In this document: positions 22,800 to 34,049 of the stretch, piece by piece
Layout of the letters: each line of letters starts with the position of its first letter
How positions within the stretch are numbered: the stretch's first letter is position 1
Source of the DNA: Monoplex corrugatus
Lineage: Eukaryota > Mollusca > Gastropoda > Littorinimorpha > Ranellidae
Length of the DNA: 64,000 bases
Assembly (NCBI GenBank): GCA_030674185.1
Contig: CM060314.1
Coordinates: forward strand, 19,139,587-19,203,586
Direction: 5' to 3'
Notes under the pieces: model-generated
The model's input: only the letters and a program-made list of their open reading frames with translations
Databases searched by the model: none
What the model was told of the DNA's origin: nothing
Made by a program: the position numbers and the translations under genes

Positions 22800-23798
22800 G
22801 AGGTTTAATTGTCCGTATAGCGTTTGCACTTGAGAAAACAATGAAAATTACCGTCTATAAAACAAATGCACACCATTTTTCTGCCTCGGTTCAGAGCAGA
22901 AGTTAGAGGGGAGGAAACTCTGGTGAGTATGACAGGTTTCGCCCCTTTGGGGGGCCAATGCATGTAGGACAACAAGCACCATAATGACTTGGAAAACAAT
23001 CATATGTCATGCTACGTTTTGCCTTGTTACAGCTGAGGCCAGTCGTGTGGAAACCCCATTTATTGTCTCGGCTGTGTAACTTAGGGCCACGTCAGAGATT
23101 AGGTTCGACAGTTTTAATAACAATAACTGTTGCCAGACTTCCCTAATGTCTCTGTGTTTCTTTCATTTTTTTTAAAGTTATCTGTAGCATCAACACGTGG
23201 AATATGGGGAGAGTGGTGAAAATGGGTCAAATCGACCTGGCATACAACGCTCGCTATCTGTACATTATTTTCCATGAACGTCTGTCTTCCCTCTCTCAAA
23301 TGGCTATTTATGGCTATTCCTGTCTCAAAAGTCTCTGTCTGTTTCTGTCTGTCTGTCTGCCTATGTCTCTCTCCCTCTCCTTCTATCTCTCTCTTTCTCT
23401 CCCACTCTCTCTCTCTCTCTCTCTTCCTTTCTCTCTGTCTTCCTCTTTCTCTCTTTTTCTCTCTGTCTTTGTCTATCTCTGTCTCTGTCTCTCTCTGTCT
23501 TCTCACTCTCTGTCTCTCTGTCTGTCTCTCTCATTTCTCTGTCTGTCTGACTGTCTGTCGTCTCTGTCTCTCTGTCTGTCTCTGTCTGTCTGTCTCTGTC
23601 CCTGTCTCTGTCTCTCTCTCTTTGCACCTCCATATCTTTCCCAATACTGCTAATATACCAGTTTCATACCATTTTGATATGTTTATGCATGATACTTCAT
23701 CTATATCAATTTGGATTATCAATGAACATTATTTGCACCAGTGTAGACCCTCGCTTGGCAACGGTTGGATGAGAAAACAAACAAACACACACACAGAC

Positions 23799-23836
<38 letters not shown>

Positions 23837-23851
23837 CACACACCATACACA

Positions 23852-23891
<40 letters not shown>

Positions 23892-24424
23892 CACACACAT
23901 ACACACATACACACACAAACACATACACAACACACACACAGGAAGAGAGAGGAAAGAGAAAAATTAAATCAAATCAACAAGAAGTGAAAGGAAATGAGAT
24001 TTTTAGTACTTTTGATAAATAAACACGATAGTGTAAAAGTGTGATAGAAATGGGTAACAAATATTTTATTAGCACACAGTATGTAGATTTAGTTTAATTA
24101 ATAATTATTTCGATTTTTCAAACAGATATTTGCGAAGCTTGTCTACAGAGATGTTGAGTGATGTGCATGACTTGATGTGGATGGACAGTGTATACCACAT
24201 ATACGTACCTCAAATAGTGATACTTTCTTTGGATATGTAAGCCTTGGTCTTGGAAGATAAAGGTTGTGTCTTGAATTTATGTGAATGTTTGGTGTGGAAT
24301 AGCATAGTTTTACTTAAATATATTTAGTGCGATAGCCTCAGTTTGTACATTTGTATGTTTATTTGTCGAACTAAGTTGGAGTTTGGTGTGTATTCCATTG
24401 AAAGTTATGATTAGGTTGTGCATG

Positions 24425-24513
<89 letters not shown>

Positions 24514-25261
24514 GCGCGCGCGCGCGCGTACATGCGAGTATGCTCTGCAAAAAAAAAAAAATTCCATGATCATTGATTTATTCATTTTAAGTTTCAGTGA
24601 GAGGTGTCGCCATTTCGTCTGAGCAGGAGGGAAAGATCACTGAAGTTGTTGCATTTCTGTATGGCTTCAGGTGCTCTCCCGTTTGCCAAAACTAAATCAT
24701 CAGAAACTGGTGCAAACTTATGAAGGTGGGGTGGGAGTGAGGGCCGGTGCTTTTTGCAATATTCTGGGAAAGAACTTGTACTGTCATAATAATAACAACA
24801 ATGATAATGATCGTAATAGTAAGAATAGTAATACCAACGGTGATCATGACAACGATAATAATAATGGTAATATAAATAATCACAACAACAAAGTACTGGC
24901 GTAATAATAATAACAATGATAATGATCGTAATAGTCATAATAGCAATACCAGTGGTGATAATAACAACGACAATAATTATAGTAATGTAAATGATCATAA
25001 GAATGAAAATAATCATGATGATCATAATGATATAGTTTTATTACTATTGCATTATTATTATAATGAAGATTCCAGGGAGCAAGCTCCTAAGCGCATTGCA
25101 TTTTATATAAAATGTTAAGCATAAAAACATGTAAAAAAATAAATCAACAATATATCCATGATAAGACAGAAAATAAAAGTGAAAAAGAAAAGTATATGGT
25201 ACGCATATAATTCAACAGCATGATTGGATATGAACACATACGCATACTAATATTAATACAA

Positions 25262-25325
<64 letters not shown>

Positions 25326-25410
25326 CACACACACACACACACATACACATACACACACACACACACAAACACACATACACACAGACACACACACAACACA
25401 CACACACCGC

Positions 25411-25461
<51 letters not shown>

Positions 25462-25560
25462 TGCGTGGCCACATGCACGCACACTCATACAGACACCAAA
25501 CGCCACATAAGGACTCAATCTGGCGAATGCACAAAAACATTTCGTATCTCTAACAGAGCT
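22800..25560. repeat. Gene-free, microsatellite-dense stretch
   Basis: It holds (CTGTCT/CT)n at 23330-23630, (CA)n at 23785-23940, (GT)n then (CG)n at 24425-24528, (AAT/AAC)n at 24785-25040 and (CA)n at 25258-25460. I see no coding or transposon signal between them. Confidence 0.8.
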
Positions 25561-25816
25561 TGAATATTTGAATTTTCATGTATTAACACTAATAACCATG
25601 GTAGGCTAAATGCACTAACCTTGCATATCACCTTATGTACTGGCATGCTCCGAAGTTTCTGCTTGTTCATGTGTTCTATGACTTTGGTATTACAATCGTC
25701 TGTGGTGTTATTATCGTGTGTATTGTTATCTAGCCCCATTAGAGAGCTCTTATTAAAATAATGGACTCTTCTCTCGATCTAATGGATGAGTGGGCATACT
25801 GGTCTACAGCACCTAA

Positions 25817-26300
25817 TATGGTTTCAGTTTCTCAAGACGTCTCCGCTCTCAGAACGAATTCCATATGCACTAATGTCACAGGTGCCACGTGTATGGCGAT
25901 CATGGCGCAAGCCTTAAGCCTGCACATAAACTCATGAGCTGGCCAGGTCTTGAGGCCGTACCTAGCCTATGTTTTACCTAGTCTATGTTTTATACTGGTA
26001 CTGTAGCGAGCCTATCATTGAAATAATCTTGGTTACATGTAAATGACATGATTATCTGTGTATCTTATCTTCAAAACAGGAACGTGTTCATGAAGTAAAC
26101 AAATAAATGATAAAAGGTCTGAATCACAACACGTATAGGAATCCTGTATAAACTCGTCTCACAGGACAGAAAGCCTCCCCCCCCCCCCCCAAATCAATGC
26201 ACAAAGCCTCAACAATTATGTGGCCCACATGGGGGTTGAATCCACGACCTCCGCTTTATCGGCACAGCGCTCTAACCAAATGAGCTAATGGGCCGCCGCA
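25817..26300. mobile_element. SINE family 1 copy 3 plus tRNA-like unit, as one insertion
   Basis: The plus-strand SINE (gtttcagtttctcaag) covers 25817-26070, and a tRNA-Ile-like unit lies at its far end on the minus strand. The flanks cacctaatatgg and cacataatatgg look like a target-site duplication. Copy 1 of the segmental duplication has the single site cacctgatgtgg near 12402. Confidence 0.65.
26221..26294 (-). tRNA. tRNA-Ile(GAT)-like gene or pseudogene
   Basis: The minus strand begins GGCCCATTAGCTCATTTGGT and ends in TGGGCCA, so the acceptor ends pair (GGCCCAT with GTGGGCC). The D arm (GCTC/GAGC) is good and the anticodon loop reads CCGATAA, giving GAT. The anticodon stem has several weak pairs and the T loop is TTCAACC. 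A pseudogene or SINE head is more likely than a working tRNA. Confidence 0.5.
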
Positions 26301-26997
26301 CATAATATGGGTCTTCATGAAGGATAGAAGACCGATCCTGGAAAATCACATGTTCTTCCACAGGCACTGCATGGGAAGGAGTCGTGTATTCCTGTAAGCT
26401 ATTACCATGCTGAAATACATTCTCCTTCACTGCAATCCCCTACCATCCACATGGAGAATTCTGCCTTCTTTTTTCTGTAATCCCGTGACCAGCAGGATGT
26501 TGGAAACATTCGTAAGATGTAGCAGCAGATAAAATCGATCGCTGTATCTGTCTCTGGTACATGGTGTACAGCAACAAGCAGTAGGCATATTGACACTGCT
26601 CCAGCCTTTGCATTCAGATCTCCCATCACACTCTTAAAGTCATGTTGTAATATGTCTTCTAAAGTCAACTGTAATTGGTGGTAAAATCCAACCTCGTGTT
26701 CTTCATAAGTGTCAACCTTTGGAACAAAGCACTGGAGGTAGTGTGGATGTGCTTTCTTCTGATTTATTCATGTGTCTACCGTTAACAGGTTTCCACCTAA
26801 CAAACATTTCTCTGTTTCCTTTGTTAGGGTGATGGCTAGCCCCAACTGTGGTTGGTTGCTGTCTCTTCCTCAGTACTGTACTGTTCCTTCTGTGTTGGCT
26901 CTGCGTCTGCTTGATCCTATCTGCTTTCGCTAATTTTAAGCACAAACATGTAGATAATAGGTCTCATTTCTGACATTAATTGAGCTAGTTTACCTGT

Positions 26998-27928
26998 TAC
27001 CCTTGCGGGGATGCCGGGGGCTCTTTCAGTATAAACAGTACCCCACCTTTTGGAAATCATTCGCTAGAAATTTCCTCTTTTCTTTCATTCTGTTTCTGTT
27101 TTATTCCTTTGCTTTCTGTCGTTTCTTCCTGTCATTTTCTGCCTTGCTGAATCATTCACGTTTATGTGTTCTATGAAGCCTTACATACATTCACTTAGGA
27201 TTGATAACTGGGCACATGTATACAATTCATTTTAGGCTCTAGGGAAATGTGATATGTGGAAGCAATTTTAGGTAACTTAGGCCTGCTTTTATATATGTTT
27301 TAGTGTCCTTGGTTATGTTTAAGTTTGTATTTTGGGTATTTTTTTCAGTCTCCTGTGTGACAAATTGAAATGGAGTGGTTCAACGCCAGGGGCATTTCCT
27401 TAGATTATGTGCACGAACCCGCTGATATTGGTAATCGATTTTCTTTTCTCTTTTTGTTCCTGTTGAAGCATTGTGTATGTTTTGAAACAGTTAGAGCCCT
27501 TGACTGGGCTGTAAACAACAACAACAACAATAACAGTTTTCCTGTTTTCAACAATAACAGTTTTCCTGTTTTCAACAATGACAGTTTTCCTGTTTTCAAC
27601 AATAACATTTTCCTGTTTTCAACAATAACAGTTTTCCTGTTTTCAACAATAACAGTTTTTCTGTTTTCAACAATAACAGTTTTCCTGTTTTCAACAATAA
27701 CATTTTCCTGTTTTCAACAATAACAGTTTTCCTGTTTTCAACAATAAGTTTTCCTGTTTTCAACAGTAAGTTTTCCTGTTTTCAACAGTAAGTTTTCCTG
27801 TTTTCAACAATAAGTTTTCCTGTTTTCAACAATAAGTTTTCCTGTTTTCAACAATAAGTTTTCCTGTTTTCAACAATAACAGTTTTCCTGTTTTCAACAA
27901 TAACAGTTTTCCTGTTTTCAACAATAAG
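26998..27928 (+). mobile_element. Unclassified insertion, related to 32390-32875
   Basis: It interrupts segmental copy 2 where copy 1 has the uninterrupted string tttacctgtttcat (about 12899-12912). Its middle (27040-27500) shares a long diverged match with 32390-32875, including gtcaacgccaggggcat and tgtgtatgttttgaaac. It ends in the 24-bp minisatellite. No coding region is seen. Confidence 0.55.
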
Positions 27929-27940
27929 TTTTCCTGTTTC
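27515..27940 (+). repeat. Minisatellite of 20-24-bp units
   Basis: Units of gttttcctgttttcaacaat, with or without aaca, occur about 19 times. Full 24-base and shortened variants are intermingled. Confidence 0.95.
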
Positions 27941-29132
27941 GTACATGGTTCTCACCTTCCAGAATGTATCGTGTGTTAGTTTTACATTTAGAGTTCAGGA
28001 CTTCCATCATCCTGTCAGTTTGCTTTGCTTTGGTTTTCATCACTGTCATTCGTTCAGCCATCTTTTGATAAATGTGGAAGACCGTCATACATTGTGGTGT
28101 TAGTTCATCTTCTCTTGCTGTTTGTATATTAAGACATTTTTTCTGTCTGGGACTAAGTTGTTATCGTGTTGATGCCACAATGTACTTCTGGTTGATTCAT
28201 CCCTAGTGCTCTCTTGACGTGAACATCTAGATCTGTTTTATCTCCGTACAGCCCAGTCATCATGTCGAAAAGATGCCTACTATGCAGAAGAAAATAGACA
28301 TGGACGAGTTACATATTAATTTATCTGGGTATTTTTTTTATCTATTATTCAGAATCACATGTGCAACAAACAGTAAGTTGTCGAAAGCATACTACGCTAC
28401 TACATGTATATTCAATATTACTTATTCATTGATCAGAGACACATACAAATGTATATACACACAGATGCACATACACATACACATACGCATGTACATGCGA
28501 ACATATATGAGTACAAAAACACACATACACACACGTGTGTATGCGCATGCAAGCACGCATACACATACACACACACAGTCCCTGATGGGGGACGACAATA
28601 ATACAAAGTGCAACAATTATAACATCAGAGGATGAGTCAAACTTTCATTTCTTCCGAACTACATTCACAGACTTGTGAAATATCTAGGATTTGTTTTTTA
28701 CTGCTGTTGTATTCTTTGATTTGTTCAGATCGGTCAAGTTTTGTTTTTGTTTTTTTGTTATCTATTTTAAAAAGATGATACGCATACAGTACAAACTAGA
28801 CACCATGTGCTACAAAAGCCTCAATAACGCAGCCCCCGATTACCTGTCAAGCCTACTTGAGATCTATGTTCCCTCACGTACCCTCCGCTCTGCTCCGATC
28901 CTCTGACTTTTCGCTTTCCACGCACTAAGCTCAATACCTATGGTCCACGAGCCTTCTCTGTTTCTGGTCCACTCTCCTGGAACAAACTTCCTCTCTCTGT
29001 CCGTCAGCAACCTACTTTTGTCTCCTTCAAGTCCGCTCTCAAAACTCACCTTTTCTCCTCTGCATAAAATCCTGACCTCACTCAATCCCCTCTGCAGCCT
29101 GTCTCCACTCAGAGGGGAATCAGATTGTAATG

Positions 29133-30488
29133 TAGGGTGTTTCAAAAAGAATACGCCAAAATCATTACGCAGTTTTTTCAGATCTATAGCATTGTAGTGG
29201 ACTGAATCAGTGGTTATTTGATAGAGTAGTTATCAAAGTTTGATTGGGTGTCAGTTTCACCGCTGTCGTTAGTATAACTTCCGGTGCAGCTGAATTGTGG
29301 GAAGATCAATCAAAATGGCGACTCCTCAGCAGAAGGCGTTTTGCGTGCTTGAGTTCGCGAAAACAAACGCCATTGTCACGGTGCAACGTGCTTTCAGAAC
29401 AGAATTCGGCATTGATCCGCCCCATCGTGAGAGCATTCGACGGTGGGTTAGACAGTTTAAAGAGAGTGGGTGTCTGTGCAAAGGAAAGAGTCCTGGAAGA
29501 CCACGTGTTACAGAGGAGCAAGTGGAGAGGATTCATGATGCATTTGAGAGCAGCCCACGTAAGTCCGTACGTCGAGCAAGTCTTCAGCTTGCCATCCCTC
29601 ATACCACTGTCTGGCGTGTGTTAAAGAGACGATTACACATGAAACCATACAAACTAAGCCTCGTCCAAGCACTTACTAATGATGACAAGGTGATGCGGAG
29701 GACATTCTGTGAGTCAATGCTGGAGATGGAGGAAGGTGATGAAACTCTCTTTTCACGTTTAGTTTTTAGTGACGAAGCGACTTTCCATTTGAGCGGCACA
29801 GTCAATCGTCACAATGTGCGCATTTGGGGAACAGATCACCCACATGAAACTGTTGAGCATGAAAGAGATTCCCCTAAAGTGAACGTCTTCTGTGCTGTGT
29901 CTCAAGACAAGATCTATGGTCCCTTTTTCTTTGAAGGAAACACCGTTACAGGACAAACCTATCTCGAAATGCTCCAAAACTGGCTATTCACTTTACTGCA
30001 AGCAGATTCGAATGACTTCATTTTTCAGCAAGATGGAGCACCACCCCATTGGCATCTCGGGGTTAGAGCTTATCTGAATGAAAACGTGCCTCAGCGATGG
30101 TTTGGGAGGAGAGGTGCTAAAGACCTTGCTCTCTGTGCTTGGCCTGCCAGATCCCCGGACCTCACTGTGTGTGACTTTTTCTTGTGGGGGTATGTTAAAG
30201 ACCAAGTTTATGTTCCACCACTTCCAGCAAGTATCGATGACTTGAAAGATCGAATAACAGCTGCAATCAACACGGTGGACCGTGACATGCTGAGGCGCGT
30301 TTGGGAGGAATTCTCATATCGGCTTGATGTTGTCCGCGCTGCCGGTGGTGGCCACATTGAGCACTTATAAAACATGAAATGAAACTTGAATGTATATACA
30401 ACACATGTGTTCATGCTAGAGGTTTGTAATTTTTTTGTTTTTGACACATCACGTGATGATTTTGGCGTATTCTTTTTGAAACACCCTG
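29133..30488 (+). mobile_element. Tc1/mariner-superfamily transposon, 1,356 bp with ~36-bp TIRs
   Basis: The ends are inverted repeats: agggtgtttcaaaaagaata from 29134 and its complement ending at 30487, matching over about 36 bases with one difference. A TA follows the right end; the left end has TG, perhaps a mutated TA. It holds one uninterrupted transposase gene and lies inside the LINE-C 3' UTR, so it inserted later. Confidence 0.9.
29315..30370 (+). CDS. Mariner-type transposase, apparently intact (351 aa)
   Basis: The start ATG at 29315 sits in a good context (caaaATGg). The upstream in-frame extension has no ATG. An N-terminal helix-turn-helix region of the DUF4817 type (about residues 8-50, QRAFRTEFGIDPP) and a second HTH around residues 70-105 precede a GRPR basic motif. 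The DDE catalytic core follows: first Asp in LVFSDEATFH, second in FIFQQDGAPPHWH, third in the SPDLTVCDFFLWGYVKD block. Spacing from the second Asp is 41 residues to the Asp of SPDL and 46 to that of VCD, longer than the 34 of classic mariners. The enzyme should bind the TIRs and move the element by cut and paste. No stop or frameshift is seen, so this copy may still be, or recently have been, active. Confidence 0.9.
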   Translation: MATPQQKAFCVLEFAKTNAIVTVQRAFRTEFGIDPPHRESIRRWVRQFKESGCLCKGKSPGRPRVTEEQVERIHDAFESSPRKSVRRASLQLAIPHTTVWRVLKRRLHMKPYKLSLVQALTNDDKVMRRTFCESMLEMEEGDETLFSRLVFSDEATFHLSGTVNRHNVRIWGTDHPHETVEHERDSPKVNVFCAVSQDKIYGPFFFEGNTVTGQTYLEMLQNWLFTLLQADSNDFIFQQDGAPPHWHLGVRAYLNENVPQRWFGRRGAKDLALCAWPARSPDLTVCDFFLWGYVKDQVYVPPLPASIDDLKDRITAAINTVDRDMLRRVWEEFSYRLDVVRAAGGGHIEHL

Positions 30489-30628
30489 TATATTACAATG
30501 TGATTCCCCTCTGAGTGGAGACAGGCTGCAGAGGGGATTGAGTGAGGTGTATAATTGTATACATGTATAATATGCTGTCTATAATTTTCCATTGCTTTTA
30601 TTCTTTCTCCCCATTTTAGCCGTGTGCA

Positions 30629-30704
<76 letters not shown>

Positions 30705-31099
30705 TGCGTGCGTGTGTGTCTGTTTTAGCGCTTAGATTTGATTTTATCAAGATTTTGCGCTCTACAAAATAAAGTATTGTATTGTATTGTACCTGCAGCT
30801 TTACATCGCTAGAAGATAAAAGTGTCTACAATTTTCTGGACAGGGAGCTATTGTTTGTTTCATTTTCCCTTCATTTTTACATTTGTTTAGCATTTATAGA
30901 TTGTGTCGCCTACATCACAAACACACCATTTCATGCATAGCACATCACTTGAGTAAAGTCGTAGAGCGTCATGAAGACTAGTTTAAGTACGTCAGACTTT
31001 GCAGACTTTGGACAGACTGGAGATGTCGTATAACCTGTAAAGCTTGTCTTCTTAATCAAGATGTGTTCAGGAAGGAAATTTTCTTTATAATCACAGCAA

Positions 31100-32090
31100 A
31101 AGAGATCATAATTTTTACCTTTATACAAATCTAAAATCTTGACAAAAATAGGATGTGAAGTGCTGCACTGTGGCGTCACACTCTGAAAGGGGAGAGCATC
31201 CCGAGTTTCACATCGTAAATGCACTGTGACGAGAGAAATGTACATGAATATAAACAATATGAATAGGAACAATACATGTAACTTCCTCAACAATCATTTA
31301 TGGGGTTACCAGTGCAACAACTAGGTTATGGCACAGGCACATCCCCACAAAGAAAAATGTAACTCCAAAGTTTATGAGCATTTGTTTTAACTTGCTGAAC
31401 ATCCATATGCTGAGTGCAACAGCTGGGCAGTGGCCTTGGTAAACCCACACATGCAAAGTGTATCACAAGGTTTATGATCTCTGAATAAATTTTCAACACA
31501 ATCATGCGTTAAGTTACTAATGAAACAAGGCAGTACGTGTATACTGTTACAATGACAACATGTATCACTGGGGCTTATGACTGTTGAATAACTCTCTCAA
31601 ACTCGTACGTTGAGTTACCAATGCAACAACTAGGCAGCAGCACTGGTACACTCTTACATGAAAAAATGTAATCCAAAACAGGTGTGACTGCCCGCGTTCA
31701 AGCAAAGAGAAAACAGAAAAAACACGAAAGAAGAATACGGACGCGTATTTAATACAACAAGACAAGACAGGCGCAAATTGTTGGTTCAGGTAACCATTGG
31801 CATCCATGGCCAGCACCACAGTACGAAACAAATCGTGGCACGTCTTTCCAGGACATTTAAAACGCAACGACCTCGTTCAGATGTACACAGCTCCCAAGGC
31901 TGTGGACGTTTGCTTCTTACAACAGAACAATTTGAATCATGGGGAGAAGCAGATACATTTTCACTCCCTTTTAATCAGGCATAACATTCTACGCCACACA
32001 CCACCATATCGAGAAAAAAGGAGATTCATTCATAAACAAGGTAGTGACGTGACAAGTGGTTCAGGACATGCTTGAAGCCTCAGTGTACGC
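31100..32090. other. Gene-free stretch with weak ~105-bp tandem repeats
   Basis: In 31320-31680 a motif containing agttaccaatgcaacaact returns about every 105-120 bases in diverged form. Short frames at 31565-32075 on both strands show no recognisable domain. Confidence 0.5.
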
Positions 32091-32094
32091 TTTC

Positions 32095-32250
32095 CGTTTC
32101 AGTTTCTCAAGACGACGTCTCCACGCTCGGAACGAATTCCATAACCACTAAGGCCACAGGTGCCATGTGTATGGTGATCATGGCACAACCTTAAGCCTGC
32201 ACATGAACCCATGAGCTGGCCAGGTCCTGAGCCCTACCTAGCCTATGTTT
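32095..32250 (+). mobile_element. SINE family 1, copy 4
   Basis: It starts gtttcagtttctcaagacga, carries gctcggaacgaattcc and ends near gagctggccaggtcctgag. It is the least diverged of the four copies together with 15.8 kb. Confidence 0.75.
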
Positions 32251-32389
32251 TCCGCTTTCCACAACTCATAACTATCAATAGCTCATGATTTAATACCAAC
32301 CAGGCTGGCATAAAACTGTGACCATAGTCATTACAAAAATATATACTTCCAGTTTGATGAAATGAGTATCACCATATCCCAATTCTGTG

Positions 32390-32875
32390 CCAGAAATGCC
32401 TCTTTTCTGTAACTTCTATTTGTTACTGCCTCATTCCTTTGCTTTCTGTCATTCTTCCCATCAATTTATGTCTTGCTGGCCAAATTCACCTGTACGTGTT
32501 CGATGAAAGTCTAACGCACTTTCTCTTAGAATTTATATTGGGTACATGTATTAAAAATGAAATATGCGGAAGCGATTTCAGGTAATTTAGGCCTGTTTTT
32601 GTATAAATTTTACTGTCCTTCGTTATGTTTAAATTTGTATTCAGGTGTTTTTTTTAAAATCCCCTGTGTGATAGATTGGACGGAGTGGTCAACGCCAGGG
32701 GCATCTCTTTTTTGATGTGCGCAAATACATAGTATGTGCATTTATTTTTCATTTCCTGTTTTTTCTTTTTGAAATGTTGTGTATGTTTTGAAACGGTTAT
32801 AGCCCTGATATGGCTCTACGCAGTCGGCTGGGCTTTTAAACAGAAACAACAGTAACAATAACAATTTCTTTGGTT
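32390..32875 (+). mobile_element. Dispersed repeat related to 27040-27500
   Basis: Colinear shared strings include atttaggcctg, cctgtgtga, gtcaacgccaggggcat and gttgtgtatgttttgaaac. It is non-coding and ends in an AAC-rich tail, without the minisatellite. Confidence 0.6.
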
Positions 32876-33601
32876 TCTTGAGAAGTGCTGTGCCACAGTG
32901 ATTGTAACTGCATTTCAGATTTATCACAGTATTGTGGCATTACCATTTTCTTTCAGACACACACATACTCTCTCTCTCTCTCTCTCTCTCTCTTTCCTCC
33001 TCTCTCTCCTCCCCTCTCTCTCTTCTCTTTCTCTCTTAATATATTTTGCTTGCCTTTTTGTTTTTGTGGGTTTTTTTTTTGGAAACTTTTATTGTCGGTC
33101 AAGATTGTCCGCTTTTTAGGACTTGTTAGCATGTAATAGAGTTCCTGCCTTTCCGTGCTGATAATGCAGAGGTCATTGGTTCCATCTGTCAGACGGGTCA
33201 CGGTTGTTTTGACACAGGCTGGCTGGCTCTTTGATAGAGCCATAAAATACACTTCAGATGTTGTCTCTGCAGTTCACCCAAGCTGCATAAACCTTGGCTT
33301 GTTTGCCACTGTCTAACGTACTCCAGTCATTCTGGTGGTGTCAGCGTTCCATCGGCCCCCATTCTCTTCCCATTTCAAGACCTTGCTAGCACTTTGCGTT
33401 TTGCGTAGGCTCAAGGATCTGCCAGATAACTGCTGATAGATTTTGGCAGAGTATATATGGAACTGTCTGGTGCAATGTATCCCTCTTGAACAAACTGTGG
33501 ACTGCAGACTCGATCTGCCGAGCAGATAACTGTAAGTCAAACGCAAGATCTGGACTATTGTGCATTAAAAAAAAAGTAAAAACATCTTCAAACAAAAGTG
33601 T

Positions 33602-33798
33602 TTAACCCTTAGACTCCTGCACCCTATCCACCAACTGCAAAAACACAATCCTTTGACTCCCTCACCCTTTCCACTAGCTTCTTGCAGGAAGCTGGTTGGT
33701 AGAAAGGGTGAGAGTGTCAAAGGGTTAAGAATTTGCTTTGCAGGAGTTGTTGACAATGCGGTATGCTGGTGGACAGTGTGCAGAAGTCAAAGGTTTAA
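33602..33798. mobile_element. piggyBac-like MITE, copy 1
   Basis: Inverted-repeat ends start after TTAA with CCCTTAGACTCCTGCACCCT and close with a complementary gtcaaagg then TTTAAA. The interior carries palindromic parts (cttcttgcaggaagctgg). Related copies lie at 41.5 and 59.5 kb. Confidence 0.6.
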
Positions 33799-34049
33799 AT
33801 GGACATTTTATAATTGTCTTCAATGGAGAATGCTCGAATGCATGCATGATTGTGTCTCAGAAAGTTCGTTGCAGATCTAGTCACCTAGGAAGAGAAAAGA
33901 AAGTGGGAACAAGTGAGTTAGACAAAAAGTAACAGTTCGACAAAATGTAAGTAACACTCCACATAAACAACCCATCAGGATCATGAGTTTGCTTGACCTT
34001 CACCTTGTCTGTGACCTTCTACCGCATACATTACATCAGAGTCAGAAGT

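Larger units (their letters stand above)
28772..30790 (+). mobile_element. CR1-like LINE 3' end (LINE-C), split by a mariner-type element
   Basis: Before the split (28772-29131) it encodes the end of ORF2 in shifting frames: LDTMCYKSLNNAAPDYL, PSRTLRSAP, then TKLNTYGPRAFSVSGPLSWN. After it, the 3' UTR continues at 30537-30790 with a (GT)n block and an end of tattgtattgtattgt. The copy at 43.5-44.0 kb (minus strand) has the same UTR uninterrupted. Confidence 0.75.
25590..31090. repeat. Segmental duplication, copy 2, enlarged by at least four insertions
   Basis: It is colinear with 12.2-14.77 kb but broken by a SINE composite (25817-26300), an insertion ending in a minisatellite (26998-27928) and a LINE (28772-30790) that itself contains a mariner-type element. 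Minus 26402-26800 is the decayed LINE endonuclease shared with copy 1 (VMGDLNAKAG). Confidence 0.75.

Noticed and set aside
28404..28601. Short His/Thr-rich frame at 28.4-28.6 kb
   Set aside because: CA-rich simple repeat within the segmental duplication.
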